Shown: positions 1-8,278, counted from the stretch's first letter. The stretch: DNA of 32,137 nt from an uncultured Cellvibrio sp. (GCA_946480695.1 CAMLKG010000043.1:1-32137); one strand, 5' to 3'. Notes: generated by a model from the sequence alone, not told the origin. Made by a program: numbers and translations.

Positions 1-919
1 GATGATTCCGGCTGGTGCCGATGCCGTGGTGATGCAAGAAAATGTTACGCGTACTGCTCACACACTGCAGCTGAACAAACCTGTGCTGCAAGGCGAAAAT
101 ATTCGTCGCGCCGGTGACGATATAAAAAAAGGCAGTGAAGTTCTGGGTAAAGGCCATCGTATTAGTGCGCTGGATATTGGTTTGCTTGCATCGCTGGGGA
201 TTGCGCGCATCAAGGTTTGGCGGAAGTTGCGTATCGCTGTGCTATCGACGGGCGACGAGTTGTTGGCACTTGGCAGTGCGCACGCAGAAGATAAAATTTA
301 TGACAGCAATCGCCCCTTGCTATGCGCACTCTTACAACGATTAAACGTCGAAATAAAAGATATGGGCATTATCGCCGATGATTTGCCGGCTCTTCGCGCA
401 GCGTTTATGCAGGCTGCACAATGGGCTGATGTCGTCATTTCTACCGGTGGGGTCTCTGTGGGTGATGCGGATTACACCAAAACAATATTGGCAGAATTGG
501 GTCAAATTGATTTTTGGAAAATTGCGATGAAGCCAGGAAAACCTTTTGCATTTGGTCGTTTGGGGGCAGGTTGGTTCTTTGGTCTGCCGGGCAATCCTGT
601 TTCAACGGCGGTCACTTATCATCAGCTTGTTGTGCCTGCTTTACGATATCTAGCTGGAGAAAAATGGATTGAATCGCTGCAGCTTAGCGCCATCGCACAA
701 CAATCTTTTAAAAAGCATCCAGGGCGAATGGATTTTCAGCGTGGAATTTTAGCGAGTGAGCAAGGTGTGAATACCGTCGTTAGTGCCGGTTCGCAAAGCT
801 CTGGCGTATTAAGCAGTATGGCAAAGGCTAATGGTTATATTTGCCTGGAGACAGAGCGCGGAACAGCGCTGCCAGGTGAAACGGTCACCGTTATCCCTTT
901 TGATAGGTTTATTCGCTAA
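1..919 (+). CDS. moeA: Molybdopterin molybdenumtransferase MoeA, 5' end outside window
   Basis: MoeA inserts molybdate into adenylylated molybdopterin, the last step of basic Mo-cofactor synthesis in the cytoplasm. About 305 C-terminal residues are present of a family length near 400; the reading frame is open to the window edge, so the true start is upstream. Seen: the PAGADAVVMQE segment near the left edge, the MoCF-domain signature STGGVSVGDADYTK around residue 155, and GLPGNPVSTAVTYHQLVVPALR around residue 195, followed by the C-terminal beta-barrel domain. Its stop lies 16 bases before the TTG start of the TSUP gene, so the two are probably co-transcribed. It faces the moa genes, which lie convergently beyond a hairpin. 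The other MoeA-linked genes (mog, moeB, modABC) are not in the window. Confidence 0.97.
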   Translation, partial: MIPAGADAVVMQENVTRTAHTLQLNKPVLQGENIRRAGDDIKKGSEVLGKGHRISALDIGLLASLGIARIKVWRKLRIAVLSTGDELLALGSAHAEDKIYDSNRPLLCALLQRLNVEIKDMGIIADDLPALRAAFMQAAQWADVVISTGGVSVGDADYTKTILAELGQIDFWKIAMKPGKPFAFGRLGAGWFFGLPGNPVSTAVTYHQLVVPALRYLAGEKWIESLQLSAIAQQSFKKHPGRMDFQRGILASEQGVNTVVSAGSQSSGVLSSMAKANGYICLETERGTALPGETVTVIPFDRFIR

Positions 920-935
920 TTGTAGTGAGGCTTTT

Positions 936-1673
936 TTGGATTTGCTGCCGCTGTTAATTGCTGTTGGTATTTTTATCGCTGCCGTTTTGTATTCTTCGGT
1001 GGGGCATGCGGGTGCCTCTGGCTATATTGCCATTATGGCGCTTGCGGGGCTCGCCCCGGAAAGTTTGAAACCTGCTGCACTTGCGTTAAATATTCTAGTC
1101 GCCACTGTCGCCAGTACTAAATATATTCGTACTAATGCATTTTCCTGGTCGCTGCTGTGGCCATTAATTATCACCTCTATTCCCTGCGCTTATCTCGGTG
1201 GCGGACTAACACTTCCAGGTGACTATTACAAACCTATTTTGGGTGCTGTATTAATTTATGCGGCATTCCATTCGTTTTTAACTGCTAAAAAAGCGCCTAC
1301 ACAAACAATACAGGCACCAAAAAAATGGTTGTTAATGTGTGCGGGTTTAATGATTGGGTTCCTGTCTGGGTTAGTCGGTGTCGGTGGGGGAATTTTCCTG
1401 AGCCCTCTATTGTTATTTCTGCGTTGGGGTGAAACTCGCGTAATCTCGGGGGTAGCCGCCGTATTTATTTTGGTAAATTCCGTAGCAGGCTTGCTAGGGG
1501 TTATGTCCATGCATCCGGTATTGCCAGAGGGCATTAGTTATTGGGCTGTTGCTGCCATATTAGGTGGCTGGTTGGGTGCGGAATTTGGCAGCAAACATTT
1601 TAGTGCTACTGTTATTCGGCAAGTGATGGCATTGGTATTGTTGGTTGCCGGAGGAAAAATGTTTTTGGGGTGA
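936..1673 (+). CDS. TSUP family (TauE/SafE) membrane transporter
   Basis: An integral inner-membrane protein of the TSUP family, whose members move sulfite, sulfonates or other small anions; the substrate here is unknown. I start it at TTG 936 because the AGTGAGG ribosome site at 924-930 precedes it by five bases. An upstream ATG at 831 would overlap moeA by 89 bases. The product is about 245 residues, nearly all hydrophobic segments, with the two internal repeats typical of the family: SSVGHAGASGYIAIMALAG near the N terminus and LVGVGGGIFLSPLLLF in the middle. Linkage to moeA suggests a role around molybdenum or sulfur supply for the cofactor, but this is inference from position only. Confidence 0.88.
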   Translation: MDLLPLLIAVGIFIAAVLYSSVGHAGASGYIAIMALAGLAPESLKPAALALNILVATVASTKYIRTNAFSWSLLWPLIITSIPCAYLGGGLTLPGDYYKPILGAVLIYAAFHSFLTAKKAPTQTIQAPKKWLLMCAGLMIGFLSGLVGVGGGIFLSPLLLFLRWGETRVISGVAAVFILVNSVAGLLGVMSMHPVLPEGISYWAVAAILGGWLGAEFGSKHFSATVIRQVMALVLLVAGGKMFLG

Positions 1674-1697
1674 GGCTGGTTTTTGGTACCAGCCTTG
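1673..1697. terminator. Hairpin between convergent genes
   Basis: AGGCTGGT at 1673-1680 pairs perfectly with ACCAGCCT at 1688-1695 across a seven-base loop, exactly between the convergent TSUP and haem/VCBS genes. A T-rich stretch (TTGTTATTTT) follows on the plus strand and an A-rich one precedes it, so it can plausibly end transcription from both sides. The T-tract is imperfect. Confidence 0.6.
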
Positions 1698-3203
1698 TTA
1701 TTTTCTCCCCATATTTTCAAGGATCACAACTCTTGGGGTAGGGCTTGGCTCTGCGTCTTTACTTTTATCGTCTGCGTTATTCATTTTAAATAAAAGATCC
1801 AACCTAAGGCTACCTGCAATAATATCCAGATATCCGTCTCTGGTAACATCGGCTAATTCAAATGATGCAATACTCGCTGGTTTGGCGATAAGGTCGTGTT
1901 GAATAAAGTTCTGCTTGCCGTCATTTTCAAACCAAACCATGCTTTGTCGTTTTGGATCATTCCAGTCATTCATAAAACTGCTGGCCACTACATCCAAATC
2001 GCCGTCATTATCCATATCACCAGCCTGTGCCAGTGCTGCCCCATAAAACCTGCCTATATCGCGGAATTTAAATGTTTTACCGTCAAAATTTTCTAACCAC
2101 TGAACACCATGATAAGGTTTTAAATCATTTTGAGTGTCGTAAGCATCGCCATTGGTAAACAAAACATCGATATCGCCATCCAAATCCAAATCAAGCAAAC
2201 GCATACTGGTGGAGCCAAACATGGGGTGGGGGCCGCGTGCGAGCACACGTTGAGTGAATTGTTTGTTGCCTTGATTAATAAAAGCCATAAATAATTCATG
2301 CTCCTGAGAAATGAGGCTAATGAAATCCATGTGTCCATCGTTGTTTATATCCCAGGGAATTATGTTAAGTGCACCGGTCACTTTTAATAGGCTTCGTTTT
2401 GCATGCTTGTTGTTACCCTGATTTTCTAACCAGAATATTTCACCGCTATCTCCGCCTCCAAAGGCGGCAACCATTATGTCAAGATCGTCATCGTTATCTA
2501 CGTCAATGGCTCGGACTTCTGCAATACGCCCTATGCCATCCATAAGCATTTCTTTGGAAAATGTTCCGCCTTTTTGTTTTTTAAGTAGAAAAATTTTCCC
2601 TACCTGTTTATCGGTATACGGAAGAACGCCAATATCCCCAATAAGTATATCTTTATTAAGATCACCATCATAATCAATAATGTCGGCGTAAACCGATGTG
2701 CTGATGTCTGCAATTTTTTTCTCCTGCCATTTCCCGTTATCTTGTGATAGCAAAAACACCGCATTATTACTCATATCACTCACTATAAAGTCGGTGTTTT
2801 TATTGCGATTGATGGCCGCCAATTTAATATTGGTGATCAGGGGCATAGTTTGAGTTGTGCCAACTACATGCTGTTTGAATGTCAGCCTGTCTGACGGTTT
2901 GTTGTAAGGCAAGACGGGCAAATTTTCAGGTGCAGTGCCATAATAGAATGCGGTTATATCCCGCGTTTGATTTGCGTCTATGATTGCCTTCCCATATTTC
3001 TTTAAGGCAATTTCATTCATGGTCTCAATTATTCGTGGCCAACTTTTTTTCGGGGCCACAGTAGGGTTTGGCATTGAATGGCATGAGCCGCAGTAATCCT
3101 TTGCCATACTGACAATTCGTTGAACATTATCGTCAGATAGTGTGCTGTTGCTACTTAACAACATCAGCGCTGAAAATAGATAACCAATGTGTTTGATATT
3201 CAT
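1698..3203 (-). CDS. Exported protein with one c-type haem motif and VCBS/FG-GAP repeats
   Basis: About 501 residues from ATG 3203; an in-frame TTG at 3215 is less likely and neither has a strong ribosome site. Residues 5-17 form a signal-peptide hydrophobic core. A haem c attachment motif CGSCH follows at residues 38-42, with SMPNP directly after it. The rest is a run of about six repeats containing calcium-loop motifs such as DVDNDDDLDI, DINNDGHMDF, DLDLDGDIDV and DMDNDGDLDV. These are typical of VCBS/FG-GAP beta-propellers, which usually bind ligands or proteins outside the cytoplasm. It lies 73 bases downstream of moaE on the same strand, so it may be read through from the moa operon. I infer a periplasmic redox or sensing role; the substrate is unknown. 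Confidence 0.85.
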   Translation of the reverse strand: MNIKHIGYLFSALMLLSSNSTLSDDNVQRIVSMAKDYCGSCHSMPNPTVAPKKSWPRIIETMNEIALKKYGKAIIDANQTRDITAFYYGTAPENLPVLPYNKPSDRLTFKQHVVGTTQTMPLITNIKLAAINRNKNTDFIVSDMSNNAVFLLSQDNGKWQEKKIADISTSVYADIIDYDGDLNKDILIGDIGVLPYTDKQVGKIFLLKKQKGGTFSKEMLMDGIGRIAEVRAIDVDNDDDLDIMVAAFGGGDSGEIFWLENQGNNKHAKRSLLKVTGALNIIPWDINNDGHMDFISLISQEHELFMAFINQGNKQFTQRVLARGPHPMFGSTSMRLLDLDLDGDIDVLFTNGDAYDTQNDLKPYHGVQWLENFDGKTFKFRDIGRFYGAALAQAGDMDNDGDLDVVASSFMNDWNDPKRQSMVWFENDGKQNFIQHDLIAKPASIASFELADVTRDGYLDIIAGSLRLDLLFKMNNADDKSKDAEPSPTPRVVILENMGRK

Positions 3204-3276
3204 AATTAAAAGCAAGGTTCAAACCCGGTCCAATTCTTGAGTGTCAGTTAGGAGAGGTAAATTAGGGGGGATAGTT

Positions 3277-3747
3277 TTACCAGCGTTGGGCGAGTTGCTC
3301 GTCACTGTCTTTGGCTGAAACCCAATAGTACTCCTGTTTGCTATCTGGATACCGCTTCAAGGTTTCCTTTTTCCAAAAAGGGGCGCTGGTTTTGAGCTTA
3401 TCCATAATGAATTGAGCAGCTTCGAAGGCATCGGTACGGTGCGCGCTGGATACACCTACCAGCACGATTTGGTCACCCGGCAAGAGTTTTCCAGTGCGGT
3501 GTATTATTGTTGTGCGCTGCAACTCCCAACGTGCGCTTGCTTGCACACCGAGTTGGCCCAGCATGGATTCTGTCATGAGTGGGTAATGTTCCAATTCAAG
3601 ACTAACCAGCTGTTGTGGAGGAATAAAATCGCGCACCAGCCCGCTAAATAATACGACTGCACCGCAAGTAGAATTTGTAGTAATTAACCGGTTGTATTCC
3701 TTATTTAAATCAAAATCATCCGTTTGTACTCGCACTAGATTACGCAT
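3277..3747 (-). CDS. moaE: Molybdopterin synthase catalytic subunit MoaE
   Basis: The large subunit of molybdopterin synthase, which transfers sulfur from MoaD thiocarboxylate to precursor Z (cPMP). At 156 residues it is of family length. Seen: CGAVVLFSGLVRDF near residue 28, LELEHYPLMTESML, HRTGKLLPGDQIVLVGVSSAHR, and the C-terminal active-site segment MDKLKTSAPFWKKE with its conserved lysines. It starts 11 bases after the moaD stop. It is the last recognised cofactor gene of the moaABCDE unit. Confidence 0.97.
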   Translation of the reverse strand: MRNLVRVQTDDFDLNKEYNRLITTNSTCGAVVLFSGLVRDFIPPQQLVSLELEHYPLMTESMLGQLGVQASARWELQRTTIIHRTGKLLPGDQIVLVGVSSAHRTDAFEAAQFIMDKLKTSAPFWKKETLKRYPDSKQEYYWVSAKDSDEQLAQRW

Positions 3748-3758
3748 ATAAACTCATC

Positions 3759-4007
3759 CTAACCACCCGTCACGGGCGGAAAAAAAGCAACTTCATCACC
3801 CGCTGCGATGGCGGTGTCTTTACTAGCCATGGCATGATTAACAGCGATTAGTAACTTTTTTTCTAAAAATACTTTCTCCCAGTGTGGATGTTGTTTGACA
3901 ATAAACGTTTTAAGTTGGTTAATATTTTCGCCTGAAAAATCCTTGACAAACAGTTCAGCACAACCTAAACGTTCGCGTAAGTCAGCAAAAAAACAAACTT
4001 TAATCAT
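3759..4007 (-). CDS. moaD: Molybdopterin synthase sulfur-carrier subunit MoaD
   Basis: A small ubiquitin-fold protein of 82 residues that carries sulfur as a C-terminal thiocarboxylate to MoaE. It ends in PPVTGG, with the required terminal Gly-Gly. I place the start at ATG 4007, preceded by AAGGAG seven bases upstream. The frame is open 20 codons further, but that stretch lies inside moaC and has no MoaD character. The start overlaps the moaC end by eight bases (ATGATTAA), which points to translational coupling. The enzyme that would adenylylate it (MoeB) is not in the window. Confidence 0.96.
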   Translation of the reverse strand: MIKVCFFADLRERLGCAELFVKDFSGENINQLKTFIVKQHPHWEKVFLEKKLLIAVNHAMASKDTAIAAGDEVAFFPPVTGG

Positions 4008-4524
4008 GCGTGTGCTCCTTTTGCCAGTCACCACTTTTTCCGCCGGACTTTTGTTCAAGATAAACACTACTAATTTCCATGTTTTTATCTACTGCTTTAC
4101 ACATATCATAAATAGTCAATGCGGCAATACTGGCGGCGGTTAGTGCTTCCATCTCCACGCCGGTTTGACCATTGGTGACACAACGGCTGCGAATAAAAAT
4201 AGTGCCAACAGAAACATTGCAATCAAACTCCACACTGACTTTTGAGAGTACCAATGGGTGACAGAGTGGAATTAAATCGGCGGTTTTTTTTGCGGCCATA
4301 ATGCCGGCAATACGCGCCACCGCTAATACATCGCCTTTTTGCAGGCCGGCATTATTGATCAATTCAATAACATCGGGGCGGGTGCTCACAATCGCACTCG
4401 CCACGGCAATACGTTTAGTCGTTGTTTTATCGCTCACGTCTACCATGCAGGCGGCTCCCGTCTGATCGAGATGGGTGAGTGCGGGCTTTAATTGGCTGGT
4501 AGTGTGCAGATGATTACTGTGCAT
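4000..4524 (-). CDS. moaC: Cyclic pyranopterin monophosphate synthase MoaC
   Basis: Acts with MoaA to turn GTP into cyclic pyranopterin monophosphate. 174 residues, slightly longer than the usual 160 because of an N-terminal extension. Seen: [18 protein letters not shown], the [13 protein letters not shown] catalytic segment, [19 protein letters not shown], and [17 protein letters not shown] near the C terminus, containing the conserved Asp and Lys. It starts nine bases after moaB and overlaps moaD by eight bases, so it is central in a tight operon. Confidence 0.97.
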   Translation of the reverse strand: MHSNHLHTTSQLKPALTHLDQTGAACMVDVSDKTTTKRIAVASAIVSTRPDVIELINNAGLQKGDVLAVARIAGIMAAKKTADLIPLCHPLVLSKVSVEFDCNVSVGTIFIRSRCVTNGQTGVEMEALTAASIAALTIYDMCKAVDKNMEISSVYLEQKSGGKSGDWQKEHTHD

Positions 4525-4533
4525 AAAAATTAT

Positions 4534-5079
4534 CTATCCTCGCGTTGCACAGGTGGCACGTTCGTTCTTTTTTAAATGCGGAACGAAGTTGCACGGGCCT
4601 TGGGTGGAGTCGAGTTGATATTTAATAATTTCATCCCAGGCTGTTCTGCAAGCGTTAGTAGAACCGGGCAAACAAAAAATCAAGGTGTTGTTAGCCAGCC
4701 CTGCTACTGCACGGGATTGAATCGTAGACGTACCAATATGGCGATAGGAGATCTGCCGAAACAATTCGCCAAAACCCTCTACGGTTTTATCAAATAGTGG
4801 CGTCATGGCTTCAGGGGTTGAATCGCGCCCGGTAAAACCTGTCCCTCCGGTGATTAAAATCACCTGAATTTTTTCGTCGGCAATCCACTGCGAACACTGG
4901 GCTCGGATTTGATAAATATCGTCAATGACCAGAGCGCGTGTGGCGAGTTGGTGTTGTGCATCTTGTAGTCGCTCAATTAACGCCGCACCGGAAGTGTCAT
5001 TGGCAATGCTGCGGGTGTCAGATACGGTCAGTACTGCAATCGCTAGCGGTAAAATATTTTCTGTGGTGTGGTGGCCCAT
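4534..5079 (-). CDS. moaB: Molybdenum cofactor biosynthesis protein MoaB
   Basis: 181 residues of the MoaB/Mog fold. Family members adenylylate molybdopterin before molybdate insertion, though in some bacteria MoaB is dispensable beside Mog. Seen: [20 protein letters not shown] at the N terminus, the nucleotide-binding [19 protein letters not shown] segment, and the C-terminal [18 protein letters not shown]. Mog is not in the window, so MoaB may do this step here; that is inference. It lies 29 bases downstream of moaA and 9 bases upstream of moaC. Confidence 0.95.
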   Translation of the reverse strand: MGHHTTENILPLAIAVLTVSDTRSIANDTSGAALIERLQDAQHQLATRALVIDDIYQIRAQCSQWIADEKIQVILITGGTGFTGRDSTPEAMTPLFDKTVEGFGELFRQISYRHIGTSTIQSRAVAGLANNTLIFCLPGSTNACRTAWDEIIKYQLDSTQGPCNFVPHLKKNERATCATRG

Positions 5080-5108
5080 AAATAATACACTCGCTATCTA
5101 TAGAAAAA

Positions 5109-6095
5109 TTAACCGCCAATCATGGCTAAGTGACGGGTTGAACCGGTGATCTGGTTCTGTAAATCGTGACTGGCAGGTTTATGTTGTAGTGCGGCGCGCA
5201 AAAAATTCATTAGCGGTTGCGGGTCATCGTTTTGTAATAATGCGCGCATGGATTTATGTTGCTCGGCAAATAAACATAAATATAATTCCGCTTTGCTGGA
5301 TACCCGCAGGCGATTGCAATCAGCACAAAAGTTTTTGCTGTAGGGCATTATCAGGCCAATAGAGCCGAGGTAATCCGGGTGGACAAATTCTTTGGCGGGG
5401 CCAGCATTAGCGTTACGAATTTTTTGCGTCCACCCCTCACTTAGCAAGCGCTGTTGAATACTCTCACCACTTAAATGTTGGCGGGCAAAAAAATCCGCAT
5501 TGTCGCCCGTGCGCATTAACTCAATAAAACGAAGGGTAATTTTGCGGGTTTTGATAAACGCAAGAAAGTCGTCCAACTCACGGGCATTCTGTTCGCGCAG
5601 TAACACAGTATTAATTTTGAGTTGTTTAAAGCCGAGGGCTTGAGCCTCATCAAGGCCCGTTAAAATGCTGCGCAACCTTCCACTACCGGTGATCAGTTGA
5701 AACATGTCCGGACGCAGGCTATCAATGCTGACATTAAGCGCATCCAAACCTGCAGCGCGCCAGCTGGCTACGTCTTTTTCCAGGCGAAAGCCGTTAGTGG
5801 TAAGTGCTACCGAGTTAATTCCCGCAATACTTTTACAGGTTTTTATGATGTCACATAAATCGCGACGCAAGCTCGGTTCACCGCCGGTCAGGCGAATTTT
5901 TTGAGTGCCCAATAATGCAAAAGCGGTGACTAAACGATGAATTTCAATCAGACTTAAATCACCCTCCATAGAATGGCATTCGCTGCCATCGGGCAAACAA
6001 TAGCTGCAACTGAAATTACATTTTTCCGTGAGTGACAGGCGCAAATAACCAAACGTGCGCGCAAACCTATCTGTTAGTGGCGATTCAACCAGCAT
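5109..6095 (-). CDS. moaA: GTP 3',8-cyclase MoaA (radical SAM)
   Basis: The first enzyme of molybdenum-cofactor synthesis, a radical SAM enzyme converting GTP to its 3',8-cyclo form. From ATG 6095 the protein is 328 residues, the normal length. Seen: the SAM cluster CNFSCSYC at residues 26-33, the C-terminal second-cluster motif FCADCNRLRVSSKAELYLC, and the essential terminal Gly-Gly (AMIGG). I choose ATG 6095 because GGAAAGG sits six bases upstream and homologues begin here; the longer open frame to 6158 lies in the structured leader. It is the first gene of moaABCDE, with a NarL-type site about 170 bases upstream. Confidence 0.97.
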   Translation of the reverse strand: MLVESPLTDRFARTFGYLRLSLTEKCNFSCSYCLPDGSECHSMEGDLSLIEIHRLVTAFALLGTQKIRLTGGEPSLRRDLCDIIKTCKSIAGINSVALTTNGFRLEKDVASWRAAGLDALNVSIDSLRPDMFQLITGSGRLRSILTGLDEAQALGFKQLKINTVLLREQNARELDDFLAFIKTRKITLRFIELMRTGDNADFFARQHLSGESIQQRLLSEGWTQKIRNANAGPAKEFVHPDYLGSIGLIMPYSKNFCADCNRLRVSSKAELYLCLFAEQHKSMRALLQNDDPQPLMNFLRAALQHKPASHDLQNQITGSTRHLAMIGG

Positions 6096-6180
6096 AAAAC
6101 ACCTTTCCAATCCGGGAGGCCTGTTCATTTCCAAACAGACCCATTGGCTTAATGCCATAGTCGGGATGACCTTAGGTCAT
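6096..6180 (-). promoter_or_regulatory. Structured 5' leader of moaA that can sequester the ribosome site
   Basis: Read on the minus strand, the 85 bases before moaA hold three nested or consecutive helices. A hairpin ATGACC-TAA-GGTCAT lies at 6180-6166, and a short TGGC/GCCA hairpin follows. Last comes a long stem, CCAAT-GGG (6147-6140) against CCC-gg-ATTGG (6116-6107), enclosing CTGTT/AACAG (6138-6134 with 6125-6121). The last two bases of the 3' arm are the first two of the GGAAAGG ribosome site (6108-6102), so folding would limit translation. A possible -10 TATAGA lies at 6202-6197. E. coli moaA is controlled by a Moco-responsive leader RNA, but I cannot match this one to that consensus by eye. 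Confidence 0.5.
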
Positions 6181-6261
6181 TAAGCTCGGCGTTGTTTCTA
6201 TAGTGGTGTCATACTAGCGGCTTTGGTTGGGTGATGTTATTGCCGTGAATGGGTGCACGAT

Positions 6262-6277
6262 TACCACTTTGGAGGTA
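6262..6277 (-). promoter_or_regulatory. NarL/NarP-type 7-2-7 site upstream of moaA
   Basis: On the minus strand this reads TACCTCC-AA-AGTGGTA, an inverted pair of heptamers close to the NarL consensus TACYYMT with a two-base AA spacer. It lies 167-182 bases upstream of the moaA start and shares its form with four other sites in the window. Confidence 0.6.
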
Positions 6278-6376
6278 GTTGTGAATCTAGCGGTATGTAC
6301 CTGGTTGTTAATTTTCAGTGAGTTTGTATTAAATCAGATAGTCTGCTGATGGGGTCTGTCGCGGAGAATTCATAAA

Positions 6377-6754
6377 CTAACCAATGTTTTTTATGGATAA
6401 TAATTGATGTGCAGCACTCAATGCCTTATGCATATCGCCAATAGAGCAACCCTGATGCTCTATTTTTTTTAACCCCAAACTACTCAATTCAAAATGCCAG
6501 CTGGGTTTAATCTGATGCTGCTCCAATACTTTTTTTACGCAGGCAATTTTACAGCCATCAATGGCGAGAATAGGGCGGCCCGATTTTGCAAGTTTGACTA
6601 ACCCTTTCACATTGCCCCCCACGCCAGCGATGCAGGACATTTGCGCATGTCCTTCCCGGTCGAGTACCACGGCAATATCATTCGCGAGCTGCGCTACATT
6701 GGAGCAGCCTGAGCATGAATAGACTAATGGTAAGTCACTTTCTTTGTTGGTCAT
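6377..6754 (-). CDS. DGC-domain putative zinc-binding protein
   Basis: 125 residues from ATG 6754, chosen because AGGAA lies seven bases upstream; an in-frame ATG at 6772 has none. The cysteine pattern is distinctive: YSCSGCSNVAQLAND near the N terminus, a central MSCIAGVGG, then AIDGCKIACVKKVL and a late GCSIGD. This matches the DGC family, annotated as putative zinc-binding, whose biochemical function is not established to my knowledge. No signal peptide or membrane segment is visible, so it is probably cytoplasmic. It follows narK on the same strand but has its own promoter with a perfect FNR box, so expression should rise without oxygen. A metal or iron-sulfur role in nitrate metabolism is inference. 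Confidence 0.85.
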   Translation of the reverse strand: MTNKESDLPLVYSCSGCSNVAQLANDIAVVLDREGHAQMSCIAGVGGNVKGLVKLAKSGRPILAIDGCKIACVKKVLEQHQIKPSWHFELSSLGLKKIEHQGCSIGDMHKALSAAHQLLSIKNIG

Positions 6755-6801
6755 GGTAATTTCCTGATACATTTATGTAATCGAAAAAATAAATTGTAAT
6801 C

Positions 6802-6842
6802 AGTATAAAAATGCTGGGCTTTTAGCGGTTGATCTGCATCAA
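6802..6842 (-). promoter_or_regulatory. FNR/Anr-dependent promoter of the DGC gene
   Basis: TTGATCTGCATCAA at 6829-6842 is a perfect FNR box (TTGAT-N4-ATCAA). On the minus strand the -10 hexamer TATACT follows at 6807-6802. With the box centred at -41.5, the start point would be about 6794 and the hexamer would lie at about -13 to -8, the layout of a class II FNR-activated promoter. No clear -35 is needed or seen. Confidence 0.85.
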
Positions 6843-6858
6843 GCCCTATAGAATAGAA

Positions 6859-8121
6859 TTAATATTCCTGAGGGGGTGTGTTGCGGTGCAACTCTTTTTC
6901 GGCGTGTACGGGTCTAACTTCGGAGAAGTACATCCACATGAGTGATGTCCAAATAATACCGAACATAAACATAAATGCTGAAGAGCGGACGCCCGTTAAG
7001 TCAACCAAGGCGCCAAATAAAATAGGTAAAATAAATCCACCTAAACCTCCTGCCAAACCTACTACTCCGGAAACAACGCCAATATTTTTGGGGTAATCAT
7101 CAGAAATATATTTAAACACCGATGCTTTACCTACTGCGAAAGCAATACCCATGGTAAACATAATAATGGTGAAACTGGTTGCACCCAAGCCGAAGTGAAA
7201 GCTCTTGGTGCCATGAATGGTGGTGATTACAACTTCTGTGGGCGGGTAGGAGAGAAAAAACAAACACACGAGTGATACCCAAAGTACCCACCAGGTTACT
7301 GTGTGAGCGCCAAATTTGTCAGAGAAGTATCCACCCAATGCACGCAACATGCCGCCGGGAAAACTAAATGCAACCGCAAAAAGTGCCGCTGTTTTTAAAT
7401 CAAAACCGTATTCGGTAATGTAGTATTTTGTCATCCATAGCGAGAGCGCCACATAACCGCCGAATACAATGGAATAATACTGGCTGTAGCGCCATACCCG
7501 GGGATCTTTTAACACCGCTAGTTGTTGTTTAATCGTGATGCTGCTGGCCGCGCTGTGGGATTTATCGGTAAAACTAAAAAACCAAAACAGTAGTGCGGTA
7601 ATCAGCATAAGCACGGCATAAACTTTGGGAACCATTGTCCAGCCGTATGCCACTACAATAATGGGGGCAACGAGTTTGGTAACAGCCGCGCCGGTATTGC
7701 CTGCACCGAATATTCCCATTGCCAAGCCTTGGCGCTCTTTCTTAAACCAGCGAGCGCAATAAGCTATACCAACGGTAAATGAGCCGCCTGCAACCCCTAC
7801 AAATAAACTCAGCACTAAAAATTGCCAATAGGCTGTTGCATATGAAATTAGCCAAATGGGAATTACCGTTGAAAGCATCAGTATAAAAAATACGATTCTG
7901 CCACCAAAGCGGTCGGTCCACATACCCATGGGTAAGCGGATTAAAGATCCAGTCAGCACCGGCATCGCAATCAATAAACCAAATTCAGTTTCATTGAGTG
8001 CCAATGCTTCTTTGATAGGGATTCCGATAACCGCAAACATCATCCAAATCATAAAACAAATGGTAAATGAAAACGTACTGGCGATAACAACGGACCAGGC
8101 TTTGTATTCACTTTTTTCCAT
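6859..8121 (-). CDS. narK: Nitrate/nitrite transporter NarK (MFS)
   Basis: A 420-residue, 12-helix major facilitator protein that brings nitrate into the cytoplasm to the NarG active site, or exchanges it for nitrite. Seen: the nitrate signature GIFGAGNTGAAVTKLVAP at residues 137-154, an arginine in SLIRLPMG at residue 62, and its counterpart in GGMLRALGGYFSDKFG in the second half. Glycine-rich GVVGLAGGLGGF marks the late helices. The sequence looks closer to the NarK1 (proton-coupled) subgroup, but I cannot settle this without alignment. ATG 8121 has AGGAGA seven bases upstream. A NarL-type palindrome lies about 130 bases upstream; I see no good FNR box there. Confidence 0.95.
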   Translation of the reverse strand: MEKSEYKAWSVVIASTFSFTICFMIWMMFAVIGIPIKEALALNETEFGLLIAMPVLTGSLIRLPMGMWTDRFGGRIVFFILMLSTVIPIWLISYATAYWQFLVLSLFVGVAGGSFTVGIAYCARWFKKERQGLAMGIFGAGNTGAAVTKLVAPIIVVAYGWTMVPKVYAVLMLITALLFWFFSFTDKSHSAASSITIKQQLAVLKDPRVWRYSQYYSIVFGGYVALSLWMTKYYITEYGFDLKTAALFAVAFSFPGGMLRALGGYFSDKFGAHTVTWWVLWVSLVCLFFLSYPPTEVVITTIHGTKSFHFGLGATSFTIIMFTMGIAFAVGKASVFKYISDDYPKNIGVVSGVVGLAGGLGGFILPILFGALVDLTGVRSSAFMFMFGIIWTSLMWMYFSEVRPVHAEKELHRNTPPQEY

Positions 8122-8242
8122 AATTCTCTCCTAGTGATACCAATAATTCACAATGCGAGCATTAATAACTGCGTGTTATTCAATAGAAGTTTACTGTGCG
8201 CGCCTTAAGCTTGCTATCGGCGCGGGGCGGTTTGAGTGGGTA

Positions 8243-8272
8243 GCCGCTACCTACAACGAGGTAGGTAGCGGC
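8243..8272. promoter_or_regulatory. Perfect 12-bp inverted repeat containing a NarL-type site
   Basis: GCCGCTACCTAC (8243-8254) and GTAGGTAGCGGC (8261-8272) are exact complements with a six-base loop. The palindrome starts six bases after the mobA stop and lies 122-151 bases upstream of narK. Within it, TACCTAC-AA-CGAGGTA (8248-8263) has the same heptamer-AA-heptamer form as the window's other NarL-type sites. No T-tract follows on either strand, so a standard intrinsic terminator is unlikely; it may serve as operator, transcript end, or both. Confidence 0.55.
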
Positions 8273-8278
8273 AATTGG

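Noticed and set aside
831..935. ATG start for the TSUP gene inside moeA
   Set aside because: It would overlap moeA by 89 bases and add non-family residues; TTG 936 has a well-spaced ribosome site.
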